A DNA stretch of 64,000 nucleotides from Massilia eurypsychrophila (GTDB lineage Bacteria > Pseudomonadota > Gammaproteobacteria > Burkholderiales > Burkholderiaceae_D). The stretch covers positions 1 to 64,000 of the forward strand of contig NZ_PDOC01000024.1 of assembly GCF_002760655.1 (NCBI RefSeq). The letters run 5' to 3'. Positions within the stretch are counted from its first letter, which is position 1, and every line of letters begins with the position of its first letter. The notes beneath the pieces are model-generated. The model did not search any database. It had not been told where the DNA came from and worked only from the letters and a program-made list of their open reading frames with translations. This document shows positions 61,080 to 64,000 of the stretch, in pieces. The position numbers and the translations under genes are program-made.

Positions 61080-63611
61080 ATGACGATCGACGGCTACGCC
61101 AGCGCGGCGACAGCCCCGGCCGCGTTGCTGCAGCAAATGCTGGAGAGTACCGATGACGCATTCTGCGCGGTCGGGCGCGACTGGCGCATCAACTACCTCA
61201 ACAACCGGGCGCTGGCGCTGATGGCGCAACCTGGCAGCACCCGCGCCGACATCGCCGGCAGCCTGTTGTGGGATGCGTTAAGCGAAGTGCGCCGCAACGA
61301 TGTCGAACCGTTGCTGCTGCGCGCGCTCAAACAAAGCGCCAGCGCCTGCCACGAGTTTTTCCACGCCCGGCTGCAGCGCTGGTTCGCGCTGCGCGTGTTT
61401 GCCTCGGCCAGCGGCCTGACCTGCCAGTTCCAGGACGTCACCGAGCGCAAGAGCGCCGAGGACACCTTGCGCCAGAGCGAGGAAGAACTGCGCGCGCTGG
61501 CCAACTCGATCCCACAACTGGCCTGGATGGCGCAGGCCGACGGCGCCATCGTCTGGTTCAACGAGCGCTGGTACGACTACACCGGCACCCGCGCCGAGCA
61601 GGTCGAAGGCTGGGGCTGGCAATCGACGCTCGACCCGGACGCGCTGCCGGCCATGCTGCTGCGCTGGAAAGAGTCGATCCGCACCGGCAATCCGTTCGAC
61701 ATGGAATACCCGATCCTCGGCGCCGACGGCCAGTACCGCTGGTTCCTGACCCGGGTCAACGCCGTGCGCGACCGCGCCGGCAACGTCGTGCGCTGGTTTG
61801 GCACCAGCACCGACGTCGACCAGGTCAAGCGCGTGCAGCAGGCGCTGCGCGAAGAATCGAACGTGCTCGAACTGCTCAACAGCACCGGCAGCGCGCTGGC
61901 CCGCCAGCGCGACCTGCGCTCGCTCCTGCAGACGGTGTCGGACGCGGCCACCGGCATCAGCGGCGCGCGCTACGGCGCCTTTGTCTACAACGGCACCGAC
62001 CGTGCCGGCGAGCCGTTCACGCTGCACGCGCTGTCGGGCGCGGCGGGCGACGAATTCGCCCGGCTCGGCCAGGCCGGCGCCGGCGTAGCCATCGCGCCGA
62101 TCCTGCGCGGCGAAGGCGTGGTGCGCTGCGACGACATCGGCATCGACGAACGCTGCCGCGACGCCGTGACTGGATCGGCGCCCTCCTTCGCGCTGCCGCC
62201 CGGCCATCCGCCGCTGCGCAGCTACCTGGCCGTGCCGGTGGTGGCGCGCTCGGGAGAAGTGCTCGGCCGCCTGATGTTCGGCCACCCGGAAGCGGCCATC
62301 TTCACCGAACGCACCGAGCGCATCGTCGGCGGCATCGCCGCGCAGGCGGCAGTGGCGATCGACAACACGCGCCTGTACGAAGCGGCCCAGCGCGCCGCCG
62401 AAGAGCGCAAGGACCTGCTCGAGAGCGAACGCCTGGCGCGCGCCGAAGCCGAGCGCACCAGCCAGATGAAGGACGAATTCCTGGCGACGCTGTCGCACGA
62501 ATTGCGCACGCCGCTGTCGGCCATCCTCGGCTGGGCCCAGGTGCTACGCCGCGGCACGCGCGACACCGCCGACCTGCAGCGCGGCCTGCAAACGATCGAG
62601 CGCAACGCGCGCGCCCAGGCCCAGCTGATCGAGGACCTGCTCGACATGAGCCGGATTACATCGGGCAAGGTATTGCTCGACATTCAGACGCTGGCGCCGA
62701 CCGTGTTCATCGACGCGGCGATCGAAACCGTGCGTCCGGCCGCCGAAGCGAAAAATATCCGGCTCGAAAAAGCGTATGCGCACGACACCGGCCCGATCGC
62801 CGGCGACCCGGCGCGCCTGCAACAGGTGATCTGGAACCTGCTGTCGAACGCCATCAAGTTCACCCCGCGCGACGGCCTGGTGCGGATCGACCTGCGCCCG
62901 GCCGGCACCAGCGTCGAGATCGCCGTGTGCGACAGCGGCGCCGGCATCGCGCCCGAATTCATCACCCACGTGTTCGAACGCTTCCGCCAGGGCGACGCCT
63001 CGACCACGCGCCAGCACGGCGGCCTCGGGCTGGGACTGTCGATCGTCAAGCACCTGATCGAGCAGCACGGCGGCACCGTGCGGGTCGAGAGCGAGGGCGA
63101 ACAGCGCGGCGCCTGCTTCACGGTGGAACTGCCGAGCGCGACGCCGCAGCTGATGGCGGCGCGGCCCGACCGCGCGCCGTACAGCCCGCCGTCGCCGCTG
63201 ACGCCGGACATCGAGCTGCGCGACCTGTCGGGCATGAAAGTGCTGGTGGTCGACGACGAGCCCGACGCACGCGACCTGATCAAGCGCATCCTGTCGGACT
63301 GCAATGCCAGCGTCACCACGGCCGCCAGCGCGCGCGCCGCGCTCGACGCGTTTCGCGCCGATCCGCCGGACGTGCTGGTGAGCGACCTCGGCATGCCTGG
63401 CATGGACGGCTTTGAATTGCTGGCGCACGTGCGGGCGTTCGGCAGCGACGCCGGCGGCGACGTGCCGGCCGTGGCCCTGACCGCGTTCGCACGATCGGAA
63501 GACCGGCTGCGCGCCCTGCAGGCGGGCTTTGCGGCGCATATTTCCAAGCCGGTCGAGCCAAGCCAGCTGATCGCGACGGTGGCAAGCATGGCAAGCGCGC
63601 CGACGTCGTGA
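61080..63611 (+). CDS. Hybrid histidine kinase with PAS-PAS-GAF-HisKA-HATPase-REC
   Basis: A large 843-residue soluble kinase. A PAS domain is at about 15-125, and a second PAS/PAC follows (LRALANSIPQLAWMAQADGA, later GQYRWFLTRVNAV). A GAF domain is at about 270-440 (GISGARYGAFVYNGTDRAGE), then HisKA (His in FLATLSHELRTPLSAI), HATPase (IWNLLSNAIKFTP, DSGAGIA, GGLGLGLSIV) and a receiver (VLVVDDEPDA, Asp in VLVSDLGMPGMDG, Lys in HISKPV). It has no membrane helix. The ATG at 61080 starts directly before the first PAS domain. It follows the PAS-receiver gene by 161 bp. Confidence 0.92.
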   Translation: MTIDGYASAATAPAALLQQMLESTDDAFCAVGRDWRINYLNNRALALMAQPGSTRADIAGSLLWDALSEVRRNDVEPLLLRALKQSASACHEFFHARLQRWFALRVFASASGLTCQFQDVTERKSAEDTLRQSEEELRALANSIPQLAWMAQADGAIVWFNERWYDYTGTRAEQVEGWGWQSTLDPDALPAMLLRWKESIRTGNPFDMEYPILGADGQYRWFLTRVNAVRDRAGNVVRWFGTSTDVDQVKRVQQALREESNVLELLNSTGSALARQRDLRSLLQTVSDAATGISGARYGAFVYNGTDRAGEPFTLHALSGAAGDEFARLGQAGAGVAIAPILRGEGVVRCDDIGIDERCRDAVTGSAPSFALPPGHPPLRSYLAVPVVARSGEVLGRLMFGHPEAAIFTERTERIVGGIAAQAAVAIDNTRLYEAAQRAAEERKDLLESERLARAEAERTSQMKDEFLATLSHELRTPLSAILGWAQVLRRGTRDTADLQRGLQTIERNARAQAQLIEDLLDMSRITSGKVLLDIQTLAPTVFIDAAIETVRPAAEAKNIRLEKAYAHDTGPIAGDPARLQQVIWNLLSNAIKFTPRDGLVRIDLRPAGTSVEIAVCDSGAGIAPEFITHVFERFRQGDASTTRQHGGLGLGLSIVKHLIEQHGGTVRVESEGEQRGACFTVELPSATPQLMAARPDRAPYSPPSPLTPDIELRDLSGMKVLVVDDEPDARDLIKRILSDCNASVTTAASARAALDAFRADPPDVLVSDLGMPGMDGFELLAHVRAFGSDAGGDVPAVALTAFARSEDRLRALQAGFAAHISKPVEPSQLIATVASMASAPTS

Positions 63612-63816
63612 AAGCGTGTTTTGGGGCTCCTACCGGCGCGCGAGCGACTGTCCTACAAGAAACAATCAGAAGTTTGCTACACTATCGGCAGAAAAAGCAG
63701 GAGTGATGCCGGATTTTGTATGCATTAGCAGACAGATCGTCCGCTGCAGCCGTACACACCGCCCGGGGCCCCGCCCTTGACCCGGGTTTAGATTTTGCGC
63801 TTTGACCGAGACCAGT

Positions 63817-64000
63817 ATGCCGAGCCGAGAAGACATTTTAAACGCGAAGATTTTGGTAGTAGACGATTCGCCCGACAATATCGAGTTGATGGAAGAGATA
63901 TTGCGCGAAGAAGGCTACACCAGTGTCAGCTCGACCATGCTGCCTGAGCAGGTGTGCCCACTGCACCGCCAGCACAACTACGACCTGATCCTGCTCGACC
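63817..64000 (+). CDS. Response regulator, N-terminal part (continues beyond the window)
   Basis: Only 61 codons are visible: MPSREDILNAKILVVDDSPD opens a receiver domain with the acidic pair, and the end of the window reads YDLILLD, where the last residue is the phospho-acceptor Asp. The N-terminal SREDILNAKILVVDD and YTSVSSTMLPEQV resemble receivers joined to HD-GYP or GGDEF output domains; the output is outside the window. A short region with a TACACT -10-like box (about 63677) precedes it. Confidence 0.8.
   Translation, partial: MPSREDILNAKILVVDDSPDNIELMEEILREEGYTSVSSTMLPEQVCPLHRQHNYDLILLD

Overview
This 64 kb window is GC-rich chromosomal DNA from a betaproteobacterium. It most resembles the Oxalobacteraceae (Massilia/Telluria/Duganella type). 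This placement is inferred from GC-rich codon use, two PEP-CTERM proteins, a ureDABCEFG operon, Ku plus LigD, and the overall look of the proteins; no database search was possible. There is no rRNA, CRISPR array, prophage or plasmid backbone. The only clear mobile elements are two group II introns, in the same orientation at the two ends of the window, and several families of extragenic palindromes.

Layout. 1-279: 3' end of a group II intron. 0.3-8 kb: S9 peptidase, a small RNase H-like/HD/EamA operon, a TonB-dependent receptor and phosphatidylserine decarboxylase. 8-21 kb: mostly housekeeping and stress genes, including a PEP-CTERM protein, LysR-azoreductase, pirin, acyltransferase, a succinylglutamate-desuccinylase-like enzyme, a LABN protein beside a truncated ArnT-like transferase, SugE, ArsR-Old Yellow Enzyme and ArsR-SRPBCC. 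21-28 kb: M1 aminopeptidase, a broken alpha/beta hydrolase, a two-component system and ArsC. 28.7-33.7 kb: complete urease operon on the minus strand, with a stop codon inside ureF and a near-consensus sigma-54 motif directly before ureD. 34-37 kb: a diguanylate-cyclase-like protein translationally coupled to a SulP transporter. 37.3-50.3 kb: an SDR enzyme and Ku, then a visibly AT-richer type VI secretion effector module (VgrG, DUF4123 adaptor, DUF3304 lipoprotein, DUF2235 lipase), lactate permease and LigD. 50-54 kb: hydroxyacid dehydrogenase, LldD, two identical tRNA-Arg(ACG) genes and a second PEP-CTERM protein. 54-64 kb: signalling genes (YfiR-hybrid kinase, PAS-REC protein, large hybrid kinase, start of another regulator), interrupted by the second group II intron.

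Genes that work together: urease structural and accessory proteins; Ku and LigD in NHEJ; LctP and LldD in L-lactate uptake and oxidation; VgrG with its adaptor, effector and putative immunity lipoprotein; and three signalling pairs.

A striking feature is damaged genes: DUF1304 (internal amber codon), ureF (internal ochre codon), an alpha/beta hydrolase (two frameshifts), the DUF4123 adaptor (one frameshift), an ArnT-like gene (5' truncated), a serine-hydrolase remnant, and an intron reverse transcriptase that lost its catalytic YADD motif by in-frame deletion. Sequencing error cannot be excluded for the single-base cases.
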